Shown here one piece after another: positions 1 to 5,322 of a DNA stretch of 7,726 nt. The stretch spans positions 1-7,726 of the forward strand of contig CAMLDM010000038.1 in assembly GCA_946479025.1 (NCBI GenBank). Direction: 5' to 3'. Position 1 is the first letter of the stretch. Each line of letters begins with the position of its first letter. Under the pieces are notes generated by a model. That model worked only from the letters and a program-made list of their open reading frames with translations, ran no database searches and was not told the origin of the DNA. Source of the stretch: an uncultured Candidatus Saccharibacteria bacterium. Lineage in GTDB: Bacteria > Patescibacteria > Saccharimonadia > Saccharimonadales > CAMLKC01. The position numbers and the translations under genes are program-made.

Positions 1-368
1 TTTTTCTCGGCGTCTTTTCGGACACGAGTCGCGGTACGCTTGGCCTCTTCACTTACCCGGCCGGCGCGAATCTTGGCCTCTTCGCCGAGCGCGATTGCTT
101 CGCGTGCGACTTTTTGAGCTGACGTACGTGTGCTTTTTGCCATTTCCTCAGCTTCTTTGGCGGCAGCATCGGCACCTTTTTTGACCGAGACTTCCGCGTC
201 GCTTGCGGCTTGCTTCAATTGACTAACCCTATCTTTGGCACGTCCCTTTGCTTCAAGAGCTTTTTCCTTGATATCTTGGCGCGTTTCTTTGCCGCTTTTC
301 GGTGCCAGTAAAATTCCGGTAACGAATCCTGCAGCGGCTGCAATAGCTACTTTTCCTGTTTTATTCAT
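1..368 (-). CDS. YtxH-domain protein, 3' end beyond the left edge (partial)
   Basis: I translated this reading frame by hand; it is open from the ATG at 368-366 to the window edge, giving 122 codons and no stop. The N-terminus MNKTGKVAIAAAAGFVTGIL is a short hydrophobic, glycine-containing segment followed directly by LLAPKSGKETR (about residues 20-30), the hallmark of the YtxH family. The rest is an Ala/Lys/Glu-rich, probably coiled helix (about residues 31-122) with no aromatic residues. Family members are small proteins, membrane-anchored or membrane-associated, and linked to general stress in Bacillus; their biochemical role is unknown. An AGGAG site (376-380) lies 7 nt before the ATG and directly follows the stop of the upstream gene, so the two are almost certainly cotranscribed. 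The full length cannot be judged. The family call is secure; a specific function is not. Confidence 0.88.
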   Translation of the reverse strand, partial: MNKTGKVAIAAAAGFVTGILLAPKSGKETRQDIKEKALEAKGRAKDRVSQLKQAASDAEVSVKKGADAAAKEAEEMAKSTRTSAQKVAREAIALGEEAKIRAGRVSEEAKRTATRVRKDAEK

Positions 369-380
369 AATTCCACTCCT

Positions 381-596
381 TTATTTACGAAACAGTTTTG
401 TTATTTGACTGATCAGCTTTACCGGCGAAAGCCAGTCACTTGCCGACACAATATTTTGCACGGTAGCATCTATGTTCTTAAGGATGCGATTGACTCGAAC
501 GAGCACAATGGTCATCGCTGTCAGCAGCGCGATAATGACAATCGAGAGTAAAATAACCGTGATTGTCAGTAGCGTCACTAGGACATTCGTATCCAT
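381..596 (-). CDS. Small membrane protein, DUF948/YtxG-like
   Basis: A 71-residue protein with one long hydrophobic helix (about residues 5-35, LVTLLTITVILLSIVIIALL and onward), then a short amphipathic segment containing VNRILKNIDATVQNIVS (about 34-51) and a basic C-terminus ending LFRK. A single N-terminal membrane helix followed by a 'v..il..i...v' heptad-like stretch is what short DUF948 proteins look like, although this one is shorter than most. AAAGGAGA (603-610 on the opposite strand) is well placed before the ATG at 596-594. Its stop is 12 bp before the YtxH start. In Bacillus subtilis ytxG (DUF948) precedes ytxH, so the gene order supports the assignment. No catalytic residues are visible; a structural or envelope-stress role is inference. 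Confidence 0.75.
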   Translation of the reverse strand: MDTNVLVTLLTITVILLSIVIIALLTAMTIVLVRVNRILKNIDATVQNIVSASDWLSPVKLISQITKLFRK

Positions 597-636
597 GTAG
601 CGTCTCCTTTCACTGGCATCTGATTGTCGCAGATAT

Positions 637-665
637 AGTATATACGCGACCTCAGATCCGTTCAG
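637..665 (-). promoter_or_regulatory. Candidate promoter of the DUF948-like/ytxH operon
   Basis: On the minus strand a TATACT -10 (637-642) lies 17 bp from a weak CTGAAC -35 (660-665). It would start RNA near 630 and leave a leader of about 33 nt containing the AAAGGAGA site. The -10 is good (5 of 6) and the -35 poor (3 of 6). A second perfect TATAAT hexamer further upstream (717-722) has no recognisable -35 and is an alternative. Confidence 0.4.
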
Positions 666-720
666 TGATATTTGTTACAATGTTTGTGTTGATTGGAGCA
701 ACTCTTATACATTAGCATTA

Positions 721-739
721 TATTGACATAAAATCAATA
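721..739. repeat. Inverted repeat TATTGA-N7-TCAATA
   Basis: Perfect 6-bp arms (721-726 and 734-739) separated by 7 bp, 21 bp past the stop of the pilin-like gene. No T-run follows on either strand, so it is a poor intrinsic terminator. It overlaps the minus-strand TATAAT at 717-722 and could be an operator. The remainder of 597-760 shows only a TTGT-T-ACAA palindrome (672-680) and the promoter described separately. Confidence 0.35.
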
Positions 740-760
740 GTAATGCGCCGAAGGTTTCAC

Positions 761-1165
761 CTACTCACTTTTGACGGTTATCTTACTACCGGTCAAATTA
801 TCGAAACTAAACATGTAGCCATCGCTTTTTGACTCACGCGTGTACGTAAAGTCCGCAAGTTTGGAATTTATGTCGGATAACTCAGAAAAGCCTTCATCAT
901 TAACGCCGTAAACATCACGGGTTTTATCAATGTCACCCAGGAGCACCTGGTAGGTGTTCGGATATTTTCCGTAACGCGCATGATACACACTCAGGCTATC
1001 TTTCAGTATATTGGCGTAGGCGGTTTGCTGTTCCAAGGCACCTTTGTGCTGGCGGCTCAACGAGCCAACGATCCCTGCAGTTACCACGATAGCGATAAGT
1101 ACGATAATACTTGTCGCTATGATCATCTGGCGCTTATATGTTTTCAGGAAGGCTTTGCCTGTCAT
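761..1165 (-). CDS. Pilin-like single-pass membrane protein
   Basis: A 134-residue protein with a short basic N-terminus (MTGKAFLKTYKRQ), one transmembrane helix at about residues 14-36 and an extracytoplasmic domain of about 95 residues. After the helix comes an Ala/Gln-rich stretch and then VYHARYGKYPNTYQVLLGD (about 60-78). This is the typical 'Y....G.YP.t...L' start of the globular part of type IV pilins and type II pseudopilins. What is missing is the prepilin peptidase site (G-FTLIE): the residues before the helix are basic and no glycine/glutamate pair is present. It may therefore be a pilin-fold protein that stays anchored rather than a processed subunit. It begins 4 bp after the aspS stop, and its SD (AGGA) lies in the last codons of aspS, so it is translated from the aspS transcript. 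No other pilus genes are in view. Function unknown. Confidence 0.75.
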   Translation of the reverse strand: MTGKAFLKTYKRQMIIATSIIVLIAIVVTAGIVGSLSRQHKGALEQQTAYANILKDSLSVYHARYGKYPNTYQVLLGDIDKTRDVYGVNDEGFSELSDINSKLADFTYTRESKSDGYMFSFDNLTGSKITVKSE

Positions 1166-1169
1166 TTTA

Positions 1170-2942
1170 CTAGTCCTTGGTTGAGGTTATCGAAAGCTCT
1201 TCGAGCTGTTTCTCGTCGACAACGCTCGGCGAGTTCATCATGAGATCCACGCCGGAGCCGTTTTTAGGAAACGCAACTACTTCACGGATGTTGTTTTCAC
1301 TCATAAGCTCCATGAACATACGGTCGATGCCAAACGCACAGCCGGCGTGCGGCGGTGCGCCGAATTTGAAGGCGCCGAGCATGGCGCCGAACTTCTGCTC
1401 AACGTATTCTTCGCTATAGCCGAGCGCGCCGAAGGCTTTGTACATAACTTCCGGATTGTGGTTTCGCACGGCTCCCGAGCAGATTTCGTAGCCGTTCATG
1501 ACCATGTCGTACTGGTCGGCAACAACGGCGAGTTTTTTCTCGTCGGTGTCGGCAACCGCAAGGGCCTCGGCTCCACCACGCGGCATGCTGAACGGGTTGT
1601 GACCGAAGTCAACACGCTTGTTTGATTCGTCCCACTCATAAAACGGAAAGTCGACGATCCAGGCCAGCGCCACTTTGTTCGGGTCTTTCAGTTTGAAATG
1701 GTCAGCAAATTCACTACGCAGGCGTCCCAGCACTTTGTTAACAACAGCTCGTTTATCGCTACCGAAGAACACGGCGTCGCCGTCTTCCGCGCCCATTTTT
1801 TGCTTGATTGCGTCGAGTTCTTCACTTGAAAGGAATTTCGCAATCGGTGATTTCACTTCACCGGCTTCGTAGGTGAGGTACGCGAGACCGCCAGCGCCTT
1901 CGCTCTTTGCAATGGCAGTAAAGCCATCAATCTGCGAGCGGCTCAGGCTGGCTGCACCCTTCACACAGATTGCTTTCACTGCACCGCCAGCTTCAATCGT
2001 GTTTTTAAACACACCAAAGCCCGTGCCGCGAAGATCCTCAGAAAGATCGACAAGTTCCATACCAAATCGTAGATCCGGCTTGTCCGAACCGTAGCGGTTC
2101 ATCGCTTCTTCGTACGGAATGCGCGGAATCTCTTCGCTGAGCAGTTCTTTTTTAGCAAACTCGGTCACCAGCTTTTTAACGAGCGGATCCATGGTCGAAC
2201 GCACCACTTCACCGTCTTCAACAAAAGCCATCTCAAGGTCGAGCTGGTAGAATTCGCCGTACAAGCGGTCGGCACGCGGATCTTCGTCACGAAAGCACGT
2301 CGCCAGCTGGTAGTAGCGCGGCACGCCACCAACCATCAGCAGCTGCTTGAACTGCTGCGGCGCCTGCGGCAGTGCGTAGAACTTTCCCTCGTGAATACGC
2401 GACGGAATCAGAAAGTCCCGCGCGCCTTCCGGGCTGGAGTTTGCCAAAATTGGCGTTGCTACTTCGATAAATTCGCGTTCATCCATATAGCTGCGAATAT
2501 GTTTGTTGTACTCGGAGCGCATCCTTAGCATATGCTGCATTTTCGGCCGGCGAAGGTCGAGATAGCGATACGTCAGGCGCAACTCTTCGTTGGCCTGCGC
2601 TTCGGCAAACGGCTGAATCGGCAGAGTTTCAGCACGGTTGAGAATCGTGAGTTCACTTACGACCAGCTCGATGCCGCCAGTTGGGATTTTGTCGTTTTTA
2701 AGATTGCCCTCGCGCTCTTTGACGGTGCCAGTTGCCGCAATCACGTATTCATCGCGAAGCTCTTCGGCCAATGTGAATGCCTCGGCGCTATCCGGGTGAA
2801 TGACGAGCTGCAAAAGGCCCGTGTGATCGCGGACATCAACAAAAATCAGTCCGCCGTGATCGCGGCGAGTATGTACCCAGCCTTTTGCCGTGATAGTTTC
2901 ACCGATCTTTTGCGTTGCCTCGAGTGCTAGTGTTCGTGTCAT
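1170..2942 (-). CDS. aspS: Aspartyl-tRNA synthetase, bacterial type
   Basis: Charges tRNA-Asp with aspartate in the cytoplasm (class II synthetase, class IIb). The 590 residues match the usual bacterial length. Domains in order: OB-fold anticodon-binding domain (about 1-105, with GWVHTRRDHGG at 21-31 and FVDVRD at 34-39); catalytic core with YLDLRRP (127-133), QAPQ (193-196) and motif 2 FRDEDPRADR (217-226); GAD insertion (about 285-415); the second half of the core with NPFSMP (449-454); and motif 3 GAPPHAGCAFGIDR (528-541). Motif 2 continues LYGEFYQLD instead of the common QPEFTQID. His29 in RDHGG matches non-discriminating AspRS such as that of Pseudomonas aeruginosa, which also charges tRNA-Asn; discriminating enzymes such as E. 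coli have RDLGS here. The start is supported by AAGGA 6 nt before the ATG. A pilin-like gene follows in the same transcript. Confidence 0.97.
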   Translation of the reverse strand: MTRTLALEATQKIGETITAKGWVHTRRDHGGLIFVDVRDHTGLLQLVIHPDSAEAFTLAEELRDEYVIAATGTVKEREGNLKNDKIPTGGIELVVSELTILNRAETLPIQPFAEAQANEELRLTYRYLDLRRPKMQHMLRMRSEYNKHIRSYMDEREFIEVATPILANSSPEGARDFLIPSRIHEGKFYALPQAPQQFKQLLMVGGVPRYYQLATCFRDEDPRADRLYGEFYQLDLEMAFVEDGEVVRSTMDPLVKKLVTEFAKKELLSEEIPRIPYEEAMNRYGSDKPDLRFGMELVDLSEDLRGTGFGVFKNTIEAGGAVKAICVKGAASLSRSQIDGFTAIAKSEGAGGLAYLTYEAGEVKSPIAKFLSSEELDAIKQKMGAEDGDAVFFGSDKRAVVNKVLGRLRSEFADHFKLKDPNKVALAWIVDFPFYEWDESNKRVDFGHNPFSMPRGGAEALAVADTDEKKLAVVADQYDMVMNGYEICSGAVRNHNPEVMYKAFGALGYSEEYVEQKFGAMLGAFKFGAPPHAGCAFGIDRMFMELMSENNIREVVAFPKNGSGVDLMMNSPSVVDEKQLEELSITSTKD

Positions 2943-2978
2943 AAAAATTCCTTGTTAGCTAGTAGTTTCGGCTGAGGG

Positions 2979-3041
2979 GGGTCGGTCGCAAAAAAGCGCG
3001 CCAGCTTAGTTGCCGACCCGTTGATTATTGTCGTTATCAAC
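2979..3041 (-). promoter_or_regulatory. Structured 5' leader of aspS
   Basis: In the predicted aspS leader, reading the minus strand, two perfect inverted repeats follow each other: GTTGAT/ATCAAC (arms 3036-3041 and 3020-3025, 10-nt loop) and then GGGTCGG/CCGACCC (arms 3013-3019 and 2979-2985, 27-nt loop). The large loop contains AAGC-tggcgc-GCTT running into TTTTTT (2990-2995), which resembles a small terminator nested inside the larger stem. Competition between the two folds would be an attenuator, but this is inferred from pairing only. There is no T-box consensus on this strand. Confidence 0.4.
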
Positions 3042-3063
3042 TCGCCATGTCATATCACGGTTT

Positions 3064-3072
3064 ATTTTAGCA
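3064..3072 (-). promoter_or_regulatory. Extended -10 promoter of aspS
   Basis: On the minus strand TGC precedes TAAAAT, an extended -10 element with 5 of 6 matches to TATAAT; no good -35 is seen (TAGTAA at 17 bp spacing). Transcription would start near 3057 and give a leader of about 115 nt. This is the best candidate in the 278-bp gap upstream of aspS. Confidence 0.45.
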
Positions 3073-3139
3073 TTAATCCAGCCGCTTTACTACCGTAGAG
3101 CCGCTCGGTCACACTCATCGGAGACAACCTGCAACCCGA

Positions 3140-3170
3140 GGCTGACAAGGCGTCAAGACCCTTGTCGGTC
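3140..3170. repeat. Long hairpin between the CBS gene and aspS
   Basis: GACAAGG (3144-3150) and CCTTGTC (3160-3166) pair perfectly around a 9-nt loop. On the plus strand the stem extends to 11 pairs (3140-3150 with 3160-3170) by using two G-U wobbles; on the minus strand those two positions would be A-C mismatches. No T-run follows on either strand, so it is not a classical terminator for the CBS gene, although it lies 55 bp past its stop. It could be an RNA 3' stabiliser or part of a plus-strand RNA. Confidence 0.4.
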
Positions 3171-3220
3171 GCGGCGTGAAGCCCTGTCTCTGAGGAGGGT
3201 GGCGGAAAAGGCGAACGGGA

Positions 3221-4237
3221 TTAAACGTCCTCGCGCTTCTCCGGCTGATTATTCCCACGCAAGTTTCGCTCGGCCACTGCACGCAAATCGTCATGCGCAT
3301 CAAATTCATCAACGATTTTCCGCCCCAAAAGCGCCTCCACCACGTCTTCGAGGCTTAAAAGTCCCACCGTCTCGCGAAATTCATTCACCACCACGAATAA
3401 GTGGTGACGCGTCCGCAAAAACGCCGCCAGCGCATATGAAAGCGCCTGGTCCTCGCGGATATAAAACACGCGCGGCTCCATCGCCTTTTCGGCAGTCACC
3501 GACCGCTTAGTATCGAGCGTGAACAAATCCTGAATATGCAGCACGCCTACAATATGATCAGCGTCGCCGTCCGTCACCGGGAAACGGCTGTGTCCAGTTT
3601 TATGCAGGCCGTCGAGCACCAGCGGACCAAGCAGTTCCTTTTTATCAATGCAGTCCATCACGCCGCGCGGCGTCATGATTTCGCGTACCTGCTTGTTTTC
3701 AAAAGCCAGCCCGTGCGAAAAAAGCTTTTTCTCGTCACCAGAAAGCAGCGCACCAGATTGTTCGATAAGATGCAGCAACTCTTCGCGCGATTCAAGCCGC
3801 GAAGCCGACGACGATTCCAACGATACATTTCTTAGCAAGCGAAAAACGCCGGGATGCGCCTCGATAAACCGCAAAAGTGCCGGCTCATGCGTTTCATATA
3901 GCCGCTGCGATTTCCGCCGTAGTGCGCCCGTCCGTGCCATAGCGCCGTATTCAAGCGCCACCAAAACAGCGACGATAACGCCGAGCAGCCAGCCAAAAGC
4001 ACTCACCGCGAGCACAACAAAAATCACAAGAAGCACCGCTGACACCACCCGCTGCAGTGAGACAATATCTGCAAGAAGTTTTTCCCGCCGCGCTATCTCA
4101 AGTGCCTTTTTCTCACCTTTGCCGATGCGGCGAGCAAGCTCAAACGCACTGAGCGGCGTACGCGCCGGAACGACGCCCGCAACCAGAAGAAGAAGCGCAA
4201 AAACCACGGCACTTAGCGCAACCATTAGTATTATCAT
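3221..4237 (-). CDS. CNNM/HlyC-CorC-like membrane protein with a CBS-domain pair
   Basis: 338 residues. The N-terminal part is membrane-embedded: a helix at about residues 3-23, then two closely spaced hydrophobic segments at about 63-79 and 81-97. A cytoplasmic linker leads to a CBS (Bateman) pair: CBS1 at about 184-240 with REIMTPRGVMDCID (185-198), GHSRFPV (215-221) and IVGVLHIQDLF (229-239); CBS2 at about 250-310 with HHLFVVVNEFRETVGLLSLEDVVEALLG (278-305, in part), ending in IVDEFD (308-313). This wording is typical of the hemolysin-C/CorC/CNNM family, implicated in magnesium or cobalt handling and adenine-nucleotide sensing. The DUF21-like membrane part is degenerate, and the C-terminal CorC_HlyC domain of about 80 residues is absent. 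Only a 3-nt gap separates the weak AGGGA from the ATG, and a -10 lies 8 nt upstream, so translation may be leaderless. A second ATG (codon 5) is an alternative. Transport activity is not shown. Confidence 0.88.
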   Translation of the reverse strand: MIILMVALSAVVFALLLLVAGVVPARTPLSAFELARRIGKGEKKALEIARREKLLADIVSLQRVVSAVLLVIFVVLAVSAFGWLLGVIVAVLVALEYGAMARTGALRRKSQRLYETHEPALLRFIEAHPGVFRLLRNVSLESSSASRLESREELLHLIEQSGALLSGDEKKLFSHGLAFENKQVREIMTPRGVMDCIDKKELLGPLVLDGLHKTGHSRFPVTDGDADHIVGVLHIQDLFTLDTKRSVTAEKAMEPRVFYIREDQALSYALAAFLRTRHHLFVVVNEFRETVGLLSLEDVVEALLGRKIVDEFDAHDDLRAVAERNLRGNNQPEKREDV

Positions 4238-4245
4238 ACGTCCCT

Positions 4246-4251
4246 ATTGTA
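4246..4251 (-). promoter_or_regulatory. -10 of the CBS-protein gene, leaderless layout
   Basis: TACAAT (5 of 6) on the minus strand, with its last base 8 nt before the ATG. With the usual 6-nt gap, RNA would begin about 2 nt before the start codon. No convincing -35 is seen (GTGCCC at 17 bp). It is back to back with the promoter of the divergent dsbA-like gene. Confidence 0.45.
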
Positions 4252-4262
4252 CCCCATGCCGC

Positions 4263-4291
4263 TTGCGGGGGCACTATTTTTCCACTACACT
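4263..4291 (+). promoter_or_regulatory. Candidate promoter of the DsbA-like gene
   Basis: TTGCGG (4263-4268) and TACACT (4286-4291) are separated by exactly 17 bp and match the sigma-70 consensus at 3 and 4 of 6 positions. The predicted start near 4298 leaves a leader of about 21 nt holding AAGGAG. The divergent CBS gene has its own -10 only 11 bp away, so the two promoters may compete or be coregulated. Confidence 0.4.
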
Positions 4292-4318
4292 AGTAGCAGT
4301 AATCATAAGGAGTTTTAG

Positions 4319-5011
4319 GTGAGTAAAAAAGCATGGATAATCTTTGCGGCCGTTTGTATTGCAGTGCTGGCCGGACTGGTGTACTTTTCGAATAAAGACA
4401 ACGTCAACGTCAAAAACGTAGACATCTCAAAAATCCAACCAGCAGATAAAACGTCGGGCGACATTGCCGATCACGTATTCGGCAAAAAGGACAGCAAAGT
4501 AACGCTGATCGAATACGGCGACTACCAATGCCCTGGCTGTGGCAGCGCCTTCCCGAACCTAAAGGAAGTCACTGAAAAATACAAAGGTCAGCTCGCGTTC
4601 GTTTTCCGCAACTTCCCGCTTACGTCGCTTCACGCAAACGCCCGCGCCGCCGCAGCGGCAGCCGAAGCTGCGGGATTGCAGGGCAAGTACTGGGAAATGC
4701 ACGACAAACTTTACGAAGGCCAGAAAAGCTGGGAAAGCCTAAACGCCAGCCAGCGCACTGATTTCTTTGTCAGCTACGCGAGCGATCTGGGACTCGACAC
4801 CGCCAAGTTCAAAAAAGACCTGTCAGACCAAAACGTCAGCAAAAAGATCGAGTTTGATACTGCACTTGGCAAAAAGGCGAATGTTACGGGCACTCCGTCA
4901 ATCTTCTTGAACGGCAAAGAAATCGACACCGATACATGGAGTGATGAAAGCAGCCTCGACAAAGCCGTAGCTAGCGCGCTGAAAGCAAACGGCATCGACC
5001 TACCTAAATAA
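4319..5011 (+). CDS. Membrane-anchored DsbA-family thiol-disulfide oxidoreductase
   Basis: 230 residues beginning with GTG; AAGGAG (4307-4312) is 6 nt upstream, which fixes the start. Residues 5-24 form an N-terminal membrane anchor after MSKK, placing the rest outside the cytoplasm. The thioredoxin-fold part starts at about residue 58 with VTLIEYGDYQCPGC (61-74): the active site is C71-P-G-C74. The helical insertion (about 105-180) includes RAAAAAEAA-like repeats and KYWEMHDKLYE, and the cis-proline loop is GTPSIFLNG (191-199, T192-P193). This is the layout of DsbA/BdbD (thioredoxin_4), which oxidises or shuffles disulfides in exported proteins. No DsbB or VKOR partner is in this window, so how it is reoxidised is unknown. 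The only cysteine outside the active site, Cys13, lies in the anchor. It is the only large plus-strand gene here and ends at a strong terminator. Confidence 0.93.
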   Translation: MSKKAWIIFAAVCIAVLAGLVYFSNKDNVNVKNVDISKIQPADKTSGDIADHVFGKKDSKVTLIEYGDYQCPGCGSAFPNLKEVTEKYKGQLAFVFRNFPLTSLHANARAAAAAAEAAGLQGKYWEMHDKLYEGQKSWESLNASQRTDFFVSYASDLGLDTAKFKKDLSDQNVSKKIEFDTALGKKANVTGTPSIFLNGKEIDTDTWSDESSLDKAVASALKANGIDLPK

Positions 5012-5025
5012 TCCACGTTTAAATT

Positions 5026-5061
5026 AATAAAACACCCCGGTGCCTTGGGGTGTTTTATTTT
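5026..5061. terminator. Bidirectional rho-independent terminator
   Basis: A perfect 13-bp stem, AATAAAACACCCC (5026-5038) with GGGGTGTTTTATT (5047-5059), closes an 8-nt loop. The plus strand ends in TTTTATTTT, terminating the DsbA-like gene 15 bp after its stop. Read on the minus strand the same stem ends in TTTTATTAATTT, so it can also stop transcripts coming from 5080 and above. Confidence 0.9.
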
Positions 5062-5077
5062 GGGTGAACCTATGGTT

Positions 5078-5170
5078 CTAATGTGCGATATACAGTTGCC
5101 ATTCGGCAGGCACCACATCCACTGCAATCTTTTTGCGTCTCGTCGACACAAATTCGATAGCTATTGGCAT
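5078..5170 (-). CDS. Candidate 30-residue small protein
   Basis: A short ORF beginning MPIAIEFVS and ending WQLYIAH; it is basic in the middle (TRRKKIAV), has no membrane helix and resembles no family I can name. Support comes from context: AAGGAG (5182-5187 on the opposite strand) lies 11 nt before the ATG, slightly longer than ideal; a near-consensus promoter lies upstream in the same direction; and the minus-strand face of the terminator begins 16 nt after the stop. The frame is open for 16 more codons upstream without an ATG. An overlapping frame (down to 5070) is also open, carries a cysteine-rich tail and starts with GTG without an SD. The whole segment could instead be a non-coding RNA. 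Confidence 0.35.
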   Translation of the reverse strand: MPIAIEFVSTRRKKIAVDVVPAEWQLYIAH

Positions 5171-5316
5171 GTGAGTTTGTACTCCTTGTACTATGTACAG
5201 TCCCTCGCGCTTCGACCTTTAAAATGAATTTTGCGTGTTTTGGCGAAAGACCTAGAGAGAAGAATAACAAACGTGTATACACACGTCAAGCGTATCGCCT
5301 TTTCGAAGGCGCTTAT
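5171..5316 (-). ncRNA. Candidate structured leader or small RNA
   Basis: This is the predicted transcript from the strong minus-strand promoter up to the small ORF. In order it can form: CGCCTT-CGAA-AAGGCG (5296-5311); ACGTGT-GTAT-ACACGT (5271-5286) followed by a T-rich stretch, like a weak terminator; and TGTAC-ATA-GTACA (5187-5199) adjoining the SD. A GTAC on each side of AAGGA (5180-5183 and 5188-5191) could instead pair and bury the SD. I saw no tmRNA, RNase P, SRP or known riboswitch signature. The assignment rests on the promoter and pairing only. Confidence 0.35.
5261..5289 (-). promoter_or_regulatory. Second candidate promoter with a palindrome in its spacer
   Basis: TTGACG (5284-5289, 5 of 6) and TATTCT (5261-5266, 4 of 6) with exact 17-bp spacing. 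The interrupted palindrome ACGTGTGTATACACGT (5271-5286), with a perfect GTGTATACAC core, fills most of the spacer and overlaps the -35, where a repressor dimer would block polymerase. The same bases could act as an RNA hairpin in transcripts from the promoter upstream. Confidence 0.4.
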
Positions 5317-5322
5317 GTCTCT

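Noticed and set aside
723..728. Perfect TTGACA on the plus strand
   Set aside because: No -10 at 15-19 bp (CGCCGA at 17 bp) and no plus-strand gene follows.
3070..3115. tRNA-like D-arm wording (GACCGAGCGGCTCTACGG) on the minus strand
   Set aside because: No acceptor pairing, anticodon arm or TTCRANNC T-arm could be found around it.
3196..3202. AGGGTGG on the plus strand, resembling the T-box core
   Set aside because: It is on the strand opposite aspS, is not followed by the rest of the consensus (ACCGCG), and no plus-strand synthetase gene follows.
3028..3510. Plus-strand open frame of 160 codons, and others at 3648-4322 and 2532-2930
   Set aside because: Arg/Pro/Ser-rich composition opposite real genes and no RBS; typical shadows in a GC-balanced genome.
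5066..5078. GAACC-TAT-GGTTC palindrome resembling a Gram-positive LexA box
   Set aside because: The half-site spacing is 5 rather than 4 between GAAC and GTTC, and it lies at the end of a transcript next to a terminator rather than at a promoter.
5070..5282. Minus-strand 70-codon frame with a cysteine-rich tail (DCSGCGACRM)
   Set aside because: It starts at GTG inside the palindrome with no SD, and overlaps the 30-codon ORF that has one. The CxGCGAC tail is curious, but one short motif is not enough to call a gene.
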